NCBI GenBank assembly: GCA_037718865.1
Contig: JBBJMP010000023.1
Span: 24,466 to 88,465, forward strand
Source: JADCRZ01 sp037718865
GTDB taxonomy: Bacteria > Bacteroidota > Bacteroidia > Chitinophagales > Chitinophagaceae
Length of the DNA: 64,000 nucleotides
Direction of reading: 5' to 3'
A program made the position numbers and the translations under genes. The notes beneath the pieces were generated by a model. The model had not been told where the DNA came from. It made no database searches and saw only the letters and a program-made list of their open reading frames with translations. This document shows, one piece after another, positions 25,944 through 35,064 of the stretch (the first letter of the stretch is position 1; each line of letters opens with the position of its first letter).

Positions 25944-26425
25944 AGAAAGTATTTAAGGTCTTATTTATTGTACTCATTCTTTTTGTTTTAGGTTATATTA
26001 GTTTGGGATATATCTCATCATTTTTTGGTTGGTACGGATATAAAAAATGGGAACATAGAGCCGCAACATTAAGTATTGAAGAGTCTCAAAAGAGAGGTGT
26101 ATTTGTGTTAGAATTACATTATAAAATTGATAGTTTTACAGGAGATCTAAATAACTTTAGACCGTATATTGAAAAAGGTTTTAAATATGGCTATCATTCT
26201 TCGCAGGAAACTAGACAATTGACAAATAGTCAGTATCCATACCAACTAAGTTTTAACTACAGACCTACTCAAGATATTACTATTTTAATCAGGCCGGGGG
26301 AACTAAATAAATTTGATAGTGCTAATAACAGTTGGGGGTACTTAAAATCTCCCTATTTAAAGGATACAATCATTCTTGATATCGGTGGTGAAAACATTAG
26401 TCCTGGCTTAATTAAAGTATGGTAA
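25940..26425 (+). CDS. Membrane-anchored small protein, candidate immunity protein
   Basis: The 161-residue protein has one N-terminal transmembrane helix (residues about 5-30, LFIVLILFVLGYISLGYISS) and a 130-residue soluble domain with no recognised motif. By topology the domain would face the periplasm. The start overlaps the RHS stop by 4 bp (ATGA), so it is produced together with it. The AT-rich composition matches the RHS tip rather than the RHS body, as expected if tip and partner moved together. In RHS systems the gene directly after the toxin tip is usually the immunity gene; a periplasm-facing domain fits an envelope-targeting hydrolase. Function is inferred only from position and topology. 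The short gap to 26523 holds nothing evident. Confidence 0.78.
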   Translation: MKKVFKVLFIVLILFVLGYISLGYISSFFGWYGYKKWEHRAATLSIEESQKRGVFVLELHYKIDSFTGDLNNFRPYIEKGFKYGYHSSQETRQLTNSQYPYQLSFNYRPTQDITILIRPGELNKFDSANNSWGYLKSPYLKDTIILDIGGENISPGLIKVW

Positions 26426-26523
26426 TACAGCTGTTGTTATCAGGATTGAACATCAGAAACAGATTGCAGGATATCATGGCCGAGTTCTAGACAATCTTTC
26501 TAATCCATAATCAAGCAACAATA

Positions 26524-27186
26524 CTACCCAAGCGGCCTTACACCCCTGATATCCCTATTCTCATAAACCCTCTTTCCCCCTCCATTCATCCCAATATCAA
26601 CCATCGCATCTACCAGCTCCTGAGACGTAATTACTCCCGAAGGATATAATTTCTTCATCAGCGGGTATAGCCACCGCATTACCTTATAACTAAAATTCGG
26701 CTCTTTACGCGGAGTCACCGGATAGATATATCCCGGCCGGAAAATATACGTCTGGCCAAAACCCAGGCTCAGCAAAAAGTTCTCCGCAATGCCCTTGTCC
26801 ATAGCAAACATGATCGGGCTTTTCTCCGTCTGGTCGGCTCCCTGACCGCTGAGAAAGCAAAGGGTGGCTCCCGGACTGTTTTCTTTCAAAGCCAACGCAA
26901 AGGCTTTGGTATAATCCACAGTTATCCGGCGGAAGACCTCCCTGGATACCTGTCCTGTATAAACGCCGATACAAAAAAAACAGAGATCCTGGTTTTTAAA
27001 GCTGTTGGCTATGGCAGCATAATCCAAAAAATCATTATGCAGGATCTCAACCAGCCCTGGATCGCTTACGCCTGACTTCCGCCTGGTGATGGACGTAACC
27101 TGTTGTACGCCATCATGCTTGAGGCATTTTTGCAGAACAAGGTGGCCTATCATTCCGGTGCTGCCTGTAATGAGCACGTTTTTCAT
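26524..27186 (-). CDS. NAD(P)H-binding Rossmann protein (atypical SDR, HTATIP2/NmrA-like)
   Basis: The 220-residue protein opens MKNVLITGSTGMIGHLVLQK, with the GxxGxxG dinucleotide-binding loop of extended/atypical SDRs. FFCIGVYTG and FLSGQGAD correspond to the following beta strands, and YIFRPGYIYP is the C-terminal part of the fold. The classical YxxxK catalytic pair is not obvious (SLGFGQTYIFRP), so it could be a redox sensor or an epimerase-like enzyme. Its physiological substrate is unknown. It heads a run of leftward small enzyme genes, but gaps of about 90 bp suggest independent transcription. Confidence 0.85.
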   Translation of the reverse strand: MKNVLITGSTGMIGHLVLQKCLKHDGVQQVTSITRRKSGVSDPGLVEILHNDFLDYAAIANSFKNQDLCFFCIGVYTGQVSREVFRRITVDYTKAFALALKENSPGATLCFLSGQGADQTEKSPIMFAMDKGIAENFLLSLGFGQTYIFRPGYIYPVTPRKEPNFSYKVMRWLYPLMKKLYPSGVITSQELVDAMVDIGMNGGGKRVYENRDIRGVRPLG

Positions 27187-27277
27187 CAGTGTAGATTAAC
27201 AATGAGTTTTAGCCGCAGATTCGCAGATTGATAACGATCAGAAAATTTGCAGCATGGCGCCGGCTTGTTATTCAAGC

Positions 27278-27670
27278 CTAACCCATAGGCGTGCAAAGCT
27301 CAATCAGAAAGCCATCGGGGTCCCTCACATAGGCAATGGTTTGTCCCCACGGTTTTGTCTTCGCTTTTTCTACGGCAACAGCACCCGCAAGGATCGCCTG
27401 GTCAAAACTTTGCTCCACATTCTCCGTAGTAAACCCAATCTCCATACCGAACGGTTTATTGTTATTATCACTTGCAATAAACCCGCCGGACAAATTTTTC
27501 TTACCCATTTCAACGGAGGCAAAAGACAAGGTAGTGTCTCCCGTGATCAATTCGCCATACTCATTATTTTCCGCAATGAACTTCCGGCTAAAACCAAAAG
27601 CCGACTCATAGAAAGAAATGGATCTCTCCACATCCTTAACATAAAAAATGGTGTAGGTAAATCGTATCAT
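27278..27670 (-). CDS. VOC family (glyoxalase/bleomycin-resistance fold) protein
   Basis: The 130-residue protein has two beta-alpha-beta-beta-beta modules: MIRFTYTIFYVKDVERSISF at the start and VAYVRDPDGFLIELCTP-like residues at the end (IAYVRDPDGFLIEL). The final Glu of FLIEL is a usual metal ligand of the fold, but the first-module His ligand seems replaced. It could be a lyase, dioxygenase or binding protein; substrate unknown. The length is typical of single-domain VOC proteins. Confidence 0.87.
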   Translation of the reverse strand: MIRFTYTIFYVKDVERSISFYESAFGFSRKFIAENNEYGELITGDTTLSFASVEMGKKNLSGGFIASDNNNKPFGMEIGFTTENVEQSFDQAILAGAVAVEKAKTKPWGQTIAYVRDPDGFLIELCTPMG

Positions 27671-27810
27671 AAACGATGTTTATTTGTGACTCTTAAGCTG
27701 GTCAGTCCACCTGGTTCCTTTTCATGTGGCGGATTATTTTTTAAAGATAAGCAGCCTGTGCTGAAATACCCGTTTACTTTCGTAGGAACGAAAGCCTGCA
27801 CAAAACATTT

Positions 27811-28158
27811 TCACTGGTAAAAGGACAATGCCTGATTCAGGATCAAATCTATTTTGTGCATGGGAAGGTCCCGATCAGGATCCAGCAACAGGATCTTAAT
27901 TCGCACTCTTTTTTCCATGATCAGGTCCGGATGATCCAGCCGTTTGCCTTCGACGAAACCGATATATGGCTGCTTGTACTTCTTGTGCATCCACAGGTAA
28001 CAGAACATTTTTCCCCGGTAGCAATAAAACGGCACTCCGTATTGCCAGGCTTCTGTAATGTCATCATCCTGCTGTAAGATATATGCTCTTAAGAACTGCA
28101 GGCAGGTCCTTGCCGGCTCGTCCTGTTTTAAAAAATATTCATCAATCGGGCGAAGCAT
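27811..28158 (-). CDS. DUF1801 domain protein
   Basis: The 115-residue protein matches the DUF1801 (YdhG-like) layout: an N-terminal helical part (PIDEYFLKQDEPARTCLQFL) and then EAWQYGVPFYCYRGKMFCYL and YIGFVEGKRLDHPDL, where the central strand and turn are conserved. Function of the family is unknown, with a small alpha/beta fold. It is close to the methyltransferase gene on the same strand (34 bp), perhaps sharing a transcript. Confidence 0.85.
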   Translation of the reverse strand: MLRPIDEYFLKQDEPARTCLQFLRAYILQQDDDITEAWQYGVPFYCYRGKMFCYLWMHKKYKQPYIGFVEGKRLDHPDLIMEKRVRIKILLLDPDRDLPMHKIDLILNQALSFYQ

Positions 28159-28192
28159 ACGATGTTGATTATTGTTACAAGAAAATGCAGGA

Positions 28193-28816
28193 TCAGGCTT
28201 TCTTAAACAGTAAGCTTAAAATTCTTGGGATCCCATCCCTGTCGTTATTATCAAAATATTCGCCCAGGTCAAGAAGAGTAAGTCCGGGTGCTTTTGCGGC
28301 CCGGATAAAATCGGAGACGTGATGATTGAAACACTCGACCACGTGTTGCCCGTTCTCCGTTTCAAACCTGGCCTTGGAGCCTGTATATTGCTTGAACGGA
28401 TGGAGCTCACCGACATAAACAAATCCCCCCGTAGCCAGGGAAGCAGCAGCTTGCTTAAAAACGTGATCCAGGTTATCGATATGTTCAAGTACCAGGCTGA
28501 AACTAACCAGGTCGTACAGGCCATCCCGGAATGTCCACTCCGATAATATGTCGGCTTGCTTAAACTGCACGTTATCTGAACGAAACTTTGCCTTGGCTAT
28601 TGCCAGCATTTCATCGGAAAGGTCAATTCCTGTCACCCGTGCTCTTTCCAAAAGCCATTCCGTGTTTTTGCCTGTTCCGCAGCCGATTTCCAGGCAGTCA
28701 CGGAAATCAATGTTTGCTAATGTTGTACGCAGGGCCATGCCTTCAAGGTCCCTGGTCTTGTTCTCATTCGTATCGTATTGAGAGGCCCAGGTATTGTAAG
28801 CTTGCTGAGTGTTCAT
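28193..28816 (-). CDS. Class I SAM-dependent methyltransferase
   Basis: The 207-residue protein has motif I CLEIGCGTGKNTEWL, motif II at VTGIDLSDEMLAIAKAK, and the later DLVSFSLVLEHIDNLDHVFK strand that follows the SAM site. It resembles the UbiE/BioC-like group of small-molecule methyltransferases. The acceptor is not deducible. The C-terminal part (HHVSDFIRAAKAPGLTLLDL) is the usual substrate-side cap. The gene is transcribed leftward into the DUF1801 gene. Confidence 0.88.
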   Translation of the reverse strand: MNTQQAYNTWASQYDTNENKTRDLEGMALRTTLANIDFRDCLEIGCGTGKNTEWLLERARVTGIDLSDEMLAIAKAKFRSDNVQFKQADILSEWTFRDGLYDLVSFSLVLEHIDNLDHVFKQAAASLATGGFVYVGELHPFKQYTGSKARFETENGQHVVECFNHHVSDFIRAAKAPGLTLLDLGEYFDNNDRDGIPRILSLLFKKA

Positions 28817-28868
28817 GATTTCGGTTATCAGGACAAAGATAAAGTCATCGGCTAATTAAACATAACCA

Positions 28869-28892
28869 CCCCTCCTTAAAAAAAAGGAGGGG
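28869..28892. terminator. CCCCTCCTT/AAGGAGGGG hairpin, probable bidirectional terminator
   Basis: A perfect 9-bp stem with an A6 loop lies between two leftward genes and follows the AACCACC context that also flanks the MITE-like repeats. It lacks a long T-run, so termination strength is uncertain. Confidence 0.55.
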
Positions 28893-28903
28893 AATACGGA
28901 AAC

Positions 28904-29107
28904 TTATTTCTTAAACTCCAGAATATCTGCAGGCTGGCAGTCGAGGATCTCACATAATTTCTCCAGCGTCGAGAAACGGATGGCCCTGGCTTTGCCGGTC
29001 TTCAACACAGACAGGTTTGACAGGGTGATGTCTATTTTGGCAGCCAGTTCCGATAATGACATTTTCCGCCTGGCCAGCATCACATCGAGGTTTACGATTA
29101 TAGGCAT
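28904..29107 (-). CDS. Small HTH transcriptional regulator (Cro/C1, YozG-like)
   Basis: The 67-residue protein is essentially one helix-turn-helix domain: MSLSELAAKIDITLSNLSVL with the recognition helix following, and CEILDCQPADILEF at the end, typical of the YozG/XRE-type group. It lies 3 bp after the DUF2975 gene. This pairing of a tiny HTH regulator with a DUF2975 membrane protein is widespread, and the two probably act together in sensing or autoregulation. Confidence 0.9.
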   Translation of the reverse strand: MPIIVNLDVMLARRKMSLSELAAKIDITLSNLSVLKTGKARAIRFSTLEKLCEILDCQPADILEFKK

Positions 29108-29110
29108 GGA

Positions 29111-29695
29111 TTATACGGTTAATGCTATTTCTTCCTGCAAAGAAATACCCCGCTGGAAAATCACCGCAAGGATCCAGATAACCATACCTGTTAGTATCCC
29201 ACTTCCAACGGTGGTAATTAATTCGAAATGCGGCAACGACACCGATCTGTTCAACAAACGATTAAACAGGAGGTACTCTATCATGTTGAATACATCGTAA
29301 ATGATAAATAACAGGGCCAATGTTCTTAACCGCTGCACAACAATGGGCGTAAATGGATTATTCAGATCTGTTTCCAGGAACATCTTTCTAAAATTCCATA
29401 AAATGCATATGCCCAGGCCAATGAAGATCAGATTTATGATGAGGTTAAACACACCTATACCTGAGTTGGGCCTTATTTCTACTATATAATGATTTCTTAA
29501 GCGCTGGTAACGGGCAAGGCTATCTGCAGAGTAAGTAAAGGAGAGTTCTTTGCTTATTAAACCAAATCCCATAACCTTTTGCTGGTATGCATACTCAGGC
29601 TTACCCTTTCGCGAATCAGCCACCATTCTCAAGATAGAGATTATCGAGACGAAAATAAACATACCAACCATAATATAAAATGAAATACCAACCAA
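29111..29695 (-). CDS. DUF2975 membrane protein
   Basis: The 194-residue protein has four transmembrane segments (residues about 3-22, 80-102, 119-140 and 160-182), with a short soluble loop after the first. This is the DUF2975 pattern. In this family the gene precedes a small HTH regulator, as here, with a 3-bp gap. The membrane protein may control the regulator's activity, but the signal is unknown. Confidence 0.85.
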   Translation of the reverse strand: MVGISFYIMVGMFIFVSIISILRMVADSRKGKPEYAYQQKVMGFGLISKELSFTYSADSLARYQRLRNHYIVEIRPNSGIGVFNLIINLIFIGLGICILWNFRKMFLETDLNNPFTPIVVQRLRTLALLFIIYDVFNMIEYLLFNRLLNRSVSLPHFELITTVGSGILTGMVIWILAVIFQRGISLQEEIALTV

Positions 29696-29872
29696 CGCTC
29701 TGAGAAATGAAAAGATGAATCTGGTTTTAAATATTGTATGTTATTCAGTTCCGGGAAGTACGAACAGTATGCTTTAGGCCGACCTCCTTTTGTGAATGCC
29801 CGGTTATTACATTCTTTACAATTTTATTTTATTCAGCCACAGTAAATTGCTTTAAAATGTAAAAATCAGATT

Positions 29873-30976
29873 ATGAGCAGCTTGCTTAAAGACATTTATT
29901 CCCTGTCGTTTTACGAGAAGTTCTCAGAGAGCCTGTCGCAGACCGTTCCATCATTTAACAGGCAGCAATTTATCACCCAAATCTTTACGCCTGATTTTAA
30001 CGATAAAGAGCTGAAAGACCGGATGCGACATACATCCCTTGTGCTTCATACTTTTTTTCCGGCAGATTATGGAAAGACAGTGGACCTGATAGAAAATGTG
30101 ATCATCCGCCTGCGGCGCGATAACTGGAAAGATGACCGTCTGGAATTTATGTTCTTACCGGATTATATAGAAATTTATGGAATCGATCATTACGAGGTAT
30201 CTATTAAAGTGATTGAATTCATCACGCAGTTTGTAAGTTGCGAGTATGCGGTGAGACCATTCATCATTAAGTATGGCGAGAAAATGTTAAACCAGATGGC
30301 TCGCTGGTCTTTGCACAAAAATCATAAGGTAAGGAGATTAGCCAGTGAAGGCAGCCGTCCCCGGTTGCCCTGGGCTATGGGTATACCTGAACTTAAAATA
30401 AATCCGGGACCCATAATACCCATTCTCGAAAACCTAAAGGACGATCCGTCTGAATCGGTTAGAAGAAGTGTTTCAAATAACCTTAATGATATTGCAAAAG
30501 ACCACCCTGAACTAGTGATCGGCATTGCGCGGAAATGGAAGGGGTTGAGCAAAGAAACGGATGCTGTGATCAAACATGGTTGCCGTACACTGTTGAAAGG
30601 CGGGCATACGGAAATCCTGCAGCACTATGGCCTGGATGGAAAAAATATATCGTTAACGGCTTTTAAGATCATATCATCCAACATAAAAATAGGAGAGAGC
30701 CTGGAATTTAATTTGTCGGTGATTAACAGGCATACGTCGACACAGCTGGTTCGACTTGAATATGCCGTTTACTACAAAAGATCAAACGGCCAGTTTGGCA
30801 AAAAGGTTTTTAAGATCAGCGAAAGAATGTATGAGCCGGGTGAAAGGGCAGACGTTCACCGGAAACAGCGATTTATATTAATTACGACCAGGAAACTTTA
30901 CCCTGGAAAACACCGGTTGTCAATCATCATCAACGGTCAGGAAAAAGGGACAAAATATTTTGTATTGACTGGTTAA
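29873..30976 (+). CDS. DNA alkylation repair protein, AlkC/AlkD HEAT-repeat type with Ig-like tail
   Basis: Residues about 1-260 form HEAT-like helical repeats (RMRHTSLVLHTFFPADYGKT; NQMARWSLHKNHKVRRLASE; PWAMGIPELKINPGPIIPIL; SESVRRSVSNNLNDIAKDHP). This is the AlkD-superfamily scaffold that excises alkylated bases without base flipping. SEGSRPRLPW and VRRSVSNNLND are characteristic of the AlkC subgroup. The C-terminal 100 residues are beta-rich (LVRLEYAVYYKRSNGQFGKK, KHRLSIIINGQ) and fit the extra Ig-like domain described for some AlkC proteins. No neighbouring repair genes are seen. It has its own upstream gap of about 180 bp, with no clear operator. Confidence 0.87.
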   Translation: MSSLLKDIYSLSFYEKFSESLSQTVPSFNRQQFITQIFTPDFNDKELKDRMRHTSLVLHTFFPADYGKTVDLIENVIIRLRRDNWKDDRLEFMFLPDYIEIYGIDHYEVSIKVIEFITQFVSCEYAVRPFIIKYGEKMLNQMARWSLHKNHKVRRLASEGSRPRLPWAMGIPELKINPGPIIPILENLKDDPSESVRRSVSNNLNDIAKDHPELVIGIARKWKGLSKETDAVIKHGCRTLLKGGHTEILQHYGLDGKNISLTAFKIISSNIKIGESLEFNLSVINRHTSTQLVRLEYAVYYKRSNGQFGKKVFKISERMYEPGERADVHRKQRFILITTRKLYPGKHRLSIIINGQEKGTKYFVLTG

Positions 30977-31069
30977 GATACAGGACGGCTTTAGCTGCGT
31001 TATCACGATGACTCTGATTTGGCTATGGTTACCGCTCAGCCAATCAGACGTTGCCTTCTAATTACTCTG

Positions 31070-32272
31070 TTATTTATCCAGGGACGCAAACCACGGCAGC
31101 GCATTGAGCATCATCGGTTCGATGCTGACACTGTGATTGCCATTCGGAATAGGAAAAAATTCAACGTTGGTTGCCCCGGCTGCCCTGAACCTGTTAAAGG
31201 TAACCAGGGAGGTTTGAAAGTACGAGGCTTCATCGGCAGTTCCGTGATAAAGACGGGTAGGACTTTTAGGTACCCAGTTTAAAAAACTGTTTCTCGCAAG
31301 CAGCTGTTTTAAGGCTGTTTCTTTTGCAGGGTTCTTAAGTTCCGCATAAAAAACCGGATTGAATAATGCTGCCGTAGAAGTGGTTAAAGCAGCGTCTATC
31401 TCTGCCCGGCTTTTGGTGCCGTCAAGTAATTCAGGTATTCTCGAAGCATAAGGCTCCCGGAGAAAATCACTGAATGGCCGGTTCAAGTCGTATGTACTGT
31501 TGTAAGCCTTAACTATAAAAGCAAGGAGAGAAGGGGCAGCGTAAGTAGACGTATCGGCGATGATATTTAATGTAAGGCTCAGGTCGTAGCTCCCTGCTCC
31601 TTCAGCGGCAGCCGTGACGGACAGATGATGAAAAGGATTTGTTTCTATCTCCTGTTGAGCCGCCATCGTTGCATAACCGCCTTCTGAGTATCCTACCAAA
31701 AACAACCTGGGACTGATGGCGATCTGTTGTTTTCGCAGGTAATGTTTAGCTGCTTTGATCATATCCACCACCGTCAGGCCGGAGTAATTCTTGTCGAAGT
31801 AAGGATGCGTAATATTTTGGGAAATGCCATAACCGATATAATCGGGAATGACGGTAACATACCCTGCAGAAGCAAACAATTCAAAACCGGAAAAGGTCGC
31901 TGGAAAATTCGAGGGAGCTTCAGCAGCTCTGAAAATCGTTCCGTGCTGGGCACTGAGCAAAGACGGAATAACAGGCACGTTCTTAGGCACAGCCAGTAAA
32001 CCGGAAACATTGATCAGCTTTCCCTTAAACGTTGTTTTATATACCATTCTGTAAAAGTCAACATCATATCTTGCCAAAGGAGCAAAATTGCCAAAACCGA
32101 CTTTTGATGCAAAAGCCTGCAGTTCCGCCCTGGAGTAAGTCCCCAAAGGAGTAGCAGAAACAAACAACTTACTTCCCGGGTAGGTATCGAACTCGAAATC
32201 ATCTTTTATACAACCTGCAAATACAAATACAATTAATAACAAGCAGCTTATCGGCTTCATCATTTTTTTCAT
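31070..32272 (-). CDS. Secreted alpha/beta-hydrolase lipoprotein (secretory lipase-like)
   Basis: The N-terminus MKKMMKPISCLLLIVFVFAG followed by Cys is a lipoprotein signal (lipobox VFAGC), so the enzyme is membrane-tethered. The 400-residue protein has an alpha/beta-hydrolase core with the nucleophile elbow GYSEGGYATMAA and a later acid/His region (LYHGTADEASYFQT and GNHSVSIEPM, where Asp and His are expected). The architecture matches the fungal/bacterial secretory lipase (LIP) group. It probably hydrolyses esters in the periplasm or at the surface. It converges with the alkylation repair gene. Confidence 0.85.
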   Translation of the reverse strand: MKKMMKPISCLLLIVFVFAGCIKDDFEFDTYPGSKLFVSATPLGTYSRAELQAFASKVGFGNFAPLARYDVDFYRMVYKTTFKGKLINVSGLLAVPKNVPVIPSLLSAQHGTIFRAAEAPSNFPATFSGFELFASAGYVTVIPDYIGYGISQNITHPYFDKNYSGLTVVDMIKAAKHYLRKQQIAISPRLFLVGYSEGGYATMAAQQEIETNPFHHLSVTAAAEGAGSYDLSLTLNIIADTSTYAAPSLLAFIVKAYNSTYDLNRPFSDFLREPYASRIPELLDGTKSRAEIDAALTTSTAALFNPVFYAELKNPAKETALKQLLARNSFLNWVPKSPTRLYHGTADEASYFQTSLVTFNRFRAAGATNVEFFPIPNGNHSVSIEPMMLNALPWFASLDK

Positions 32273-32498
32273 AAGTTTTGAATATATTGTTCGTGAATGT
32301 TTATCTTAAATTAATCTCCAAAGTACATTGAATAATCAACCGTAAAAATTATATCGCATTTTTGCAGTGTTTCTTTAAAATAATTTGCGTGCAATTTTAC
32401 GTTAACGGGCAGGTGAATTTTATGGCTGTCAAACCTGACTTCAACCGGGGAATGTAGTACATTTAATGATTACCTGTTCATCCACTTAACTGTTCAAC

Positions 32499-34124
32499 AT
32501 GAAAATAATTTTTGTCCTGATTTTTATGGCGATCGGATTCCTGGCTATTGCGCAACGGAAAAAGGAGGTGACTAATCCTCGTGTTAAAACAGGTAACGGG
32601 CTGGTAGAAGGGGTTCGGGAATCAGGGATTCTATCATTCAAGGGGCTTCCCTTTGCTGCGCCGCCAGTTGGCAACTTACGGTGGAAGGAACCTCAACCCA
32701 TACAAAGCTGGCACGGTGTGCGCAAGGCAGATAAGTTTGGGCCCCGGGCCATGCAACGAGCTATGTTTGGTGATATGGTATTCCGGTCTGACGGAATGAG
32801 TGAGGACTGCCTTTATCTGAACGTTTGGACACCTGCCGAAGCTGGCGTTAAGCGGCTTCCCGTGCTGGTGTACTTCTATGGAGGTGGATTGATGGCAGGC
32901 GATGGCTCGGAGCCACGCTACGATGGTGCAAGCATGGCCCGGAAAGGGGTTGTCGCCATTACCGTCAACTACCGGCTAAACCTGTTCGGCTTTTTAAGCC
33001 ACCCGGAGCTTACAAAAGAATCTCCCCACCAAGCATCGGGCAACTATGGTTTTATGGACCAGGCCGCAGCCATGCGCTGGGTGAAGCAGAACATAGCTGC
33101 CTTTGGTGGCGATCCGGATAAAATTACCATTGCCGGAGAGTCGGCAGGATCCATTTCTGTCAGCGCCCAAATGGTTTCTCCGTTATCCAAACATTTGATC
33201 GCCGGAGCTATTGGTGAGAGCGGCTCTCTACTCGGTACTCTTCCCGCCCTTGCCCTGGCAGACGGAGAACAGAAGGGTTCGCGCTTTGCAGAACTTGCCG
33301 GTGCACATTCGCTTGAAGACCTTCGCAGTATGACAGCATCACAGTTGCTGGACGCTTCGGCAAACCATGAATGGGAACTTTTCGGGCCGACGGTTGACGG
33401 CTATTTTTTGCCTGACTTTCCGGAAAAGATCTATGCTTCCGGAAAGCAAGCCCAGGTTCCTTTACTGGCAGGATGGAACTCCGAAGAGGCGAGCTTTACC
33501 TCGATTATGGGCAAGGAAAAACCTACAAAAGAAAATTACGAGAGGACGCTGCTAAAATTATATGGTGATAAAGCCGCGGAGGTTTTGAAACGCTATAGCG
33601 GCTCTACTGATCAGGAATTGCAACAGGCAGCCACTGACCTTGCCAGTGACCGGTTCATCGGCTTCAGCACCTGGAAATGGTCGGATACGCATAGCCGTAC
33701 GGGTGGCAAACCGGTTTATCGTTATTTGTATTGCCGTGCAAGGCCTGACGCACGGGCGGTAAGGGAGAATAGCAATCGCGGAACATCAGCAGGGGCGGAT
33801 AAAACTGCAGATACGGCTAAACAACTTGCTCCCCGGCGCGGTGCAGTTCATTCGGCTGAAATCGAATATGCATTAGGCAACCTGGCTACTAACCTGGTGT
33901 ACGACTGGCAGCTGGAAGATTATCAGGTCAGCAGGTTAATGCAATCTTATTTTGTCAATTTTGTCAAAACCGGTAACCCCAACGGTTCCGGACTACCGAC
34001 ATGGCCCGCGGTAAAAAGCGGCGTGCCAGCAACGGTAATGCATATCGATGTGCACACAAGGGCGGAGACGGAAAAGACGCGCGATCGTTACCTCATCCTC
34101 GATCAGATAACAATGAAGCAGTAA
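32499..34124 (+). CDS. Type-B carboxylesterase, secreted
   Basis: Signal peptide MKIIFVLIFMAIGFLAIAQ, then the carboxylesterase domain with SEDCLYLNVWTP, the oxyanion region VYFYGGGLMAG, and the nucleophile elbow GESAGSISVS (Ser215). HSAEIEYALGNL near residue 450 carries the catalytic His. The 541-residue length is normal. It splits esters of short or aromatic acids. It is divergent from the secreted lipase gene by a 226-bp region without a recognisable operator. The segment 34125-34348 after it has no supported feature. Confidence 0.92.
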   Translation: MKIIFVLIFMAIGFLAIAQRKKEVTNPRVKTGNGLVEGVRESGILSFKGLPFAAPPVGNLRWKEPQPIQSWHGVRKADKFGPRAMQRAMFGDMVFRSDGMSEDCLYLNVWTPAEAGVKRLPVLVYFYGGGLMAGDGSEPRYDGASMARKGVVAITVNYRLNLFGFLSHPELTKESPHQASGNYGFMDQAAAMRWVKQNIAAFGGDPDKITIAGESAGSISVSAQMVSPLSKHLIAGAIGESGSLLGTLPALALADGEQKGSRFAELAGAHSLEDLRSMTASQLLDASANHEWELFGPTVDGYFLPDFPEKIYASGKQAQVPLLAGWNSEEASFTSIMGKEKPTKENYERTLLKLYGDKAAEVLKRYSGSTDQELQQAATDLASDRFIGFSTWKWSDTHSRTGGKPVYRYLYCRARPDARAVRENSNRGTSAGADKTADTAKQLAPRRGAVHSAEIEYALGNLATNLVYDWQLEDYQVSRLMQSYFVNFVKTGNPNGSGLPTWPAVKSGVPATVMHIDVHTRAETEKTRDRYLILDQITMKQ

Positions 34125-34348
34125 AATATTTGCAACTTATTTTACTAACAGATATTTTTTGGTAACCACTCATCTTAAATATCTCATCTCCCATATTGCC
34201 CGGTAACCAGTACTTACGCGTAGGGGTAAGCTCTTAATAAAATAAATTCCTCCTGCCATGTTCATGATTTCTGCTATTAACGCATTATAGTTGCATACTA
34301 CGGCTTTGGTACAAAACGTAAATCGTCTACATTAACTGGGTTGATCAT

Positions 34349-35002
34349 ATGAAAGTAATTATTTATGGTACCGGCAAACAGGCAGAATTCACCCACTACC
34401 TTTTTGCAAACGACAGTTCGTATGATGTTGTGGCGTTTTGTCTTGAACAAGCGTTTCTCCCTGACCGTGAGACTACATTCTCGGGAATTCCAGTAATCAG
34501 TCTGGAGGAAATCATAAAGGATTTTTCTCCATCAAGATACAAAATGCACATAGCCATTGGAGATAATAATATCCGGGAAAAGATGTTTGCCCTCGTCAAA
34601 AGCAAAGGCTTTACCTGTGTAAGTTATATTTGTTCAAAAGCCCAAACCTGGAATGATCTGGAAATAGGAGAGAATGTTTTTATAGATCAGGCTTCAACGG
34701 TTCACCCGCTTGTAAAAATTAACAACAATTCTAGTCTTATCGGAGCCTCTGTAGGGCATCACTGCAGGATTGGCAGGAACGTGCTCATCTCCGGCTCTTC
34801 TTTAGCAGGAAACGTTACCGTGGGAGATAACTCCTTCCTGGGACTAAACTCTTCCATTAAAGAAAATGTGGTTATTGGTTATCACAATATCATCGGGGTA
34901 GGCGCATTTATCGGGCACGACACGCAAGATAACGCGGTATTTTCCGATCATTGCAGCAGGAAAAGAAATATTTCCGCTGACGAAATACATTTGTTCAGGT
35001 AA
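34349..35002 (+). CDS. NeuD/PglD-type sugar acetyltransferase (left-handed beta-helix)
   Basis: The N-terminal Rossmann-like domain (MKVIIYGTGKQAEFTHYLFA, residues 1-95) binds the sugar nucleotide. The C-terminal hexapeptide-repeat beta-helix (repeats such as NNSSLIGASVGHH, GRNVLISGSS, GDNSFLGLNS) binds acetyl-CoA. GHHCRIG carries the catalytic His. Such enzymes O- or N-acetylate bacillosamine-like or sialic acid precursors for surface glycans. No other glycan genes are nearby, so this copy is likely an orphan. The next 60 bp run into the LytTR remnant on the other strand. Confidence 0.88.
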   Translation: MKVIIYGTGKQAEFTHYLFANDSSYDVVAFCLEQAFLPDRETTFSGIPVISLEEIIKDFSPSRYKMHIAIGDNNIREKMFALVKSKGFTCVSYICSKAQTWNDLEIGENVFIDQASTVHPLVKINNNSSLIGASVGHHCRIGRNVLISGSSLAGNVTVGDNSFLGLNSSIKENVVIGYHNIIGVGAFIGHDTQDNAVFSDHCSRKRNISADEIHLFR

Positions 35003-35064
35003 GCTGCTGGTTGGATTATATGTCCAGAACAATGACCGTAACATAAAATCCTGTGGCGCCCATT

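Noticed and set aside
27254..27820. 188-aa plus-strand ORF
   Set aside because: It is antisense to the VOC protein gene, which has family motifs.
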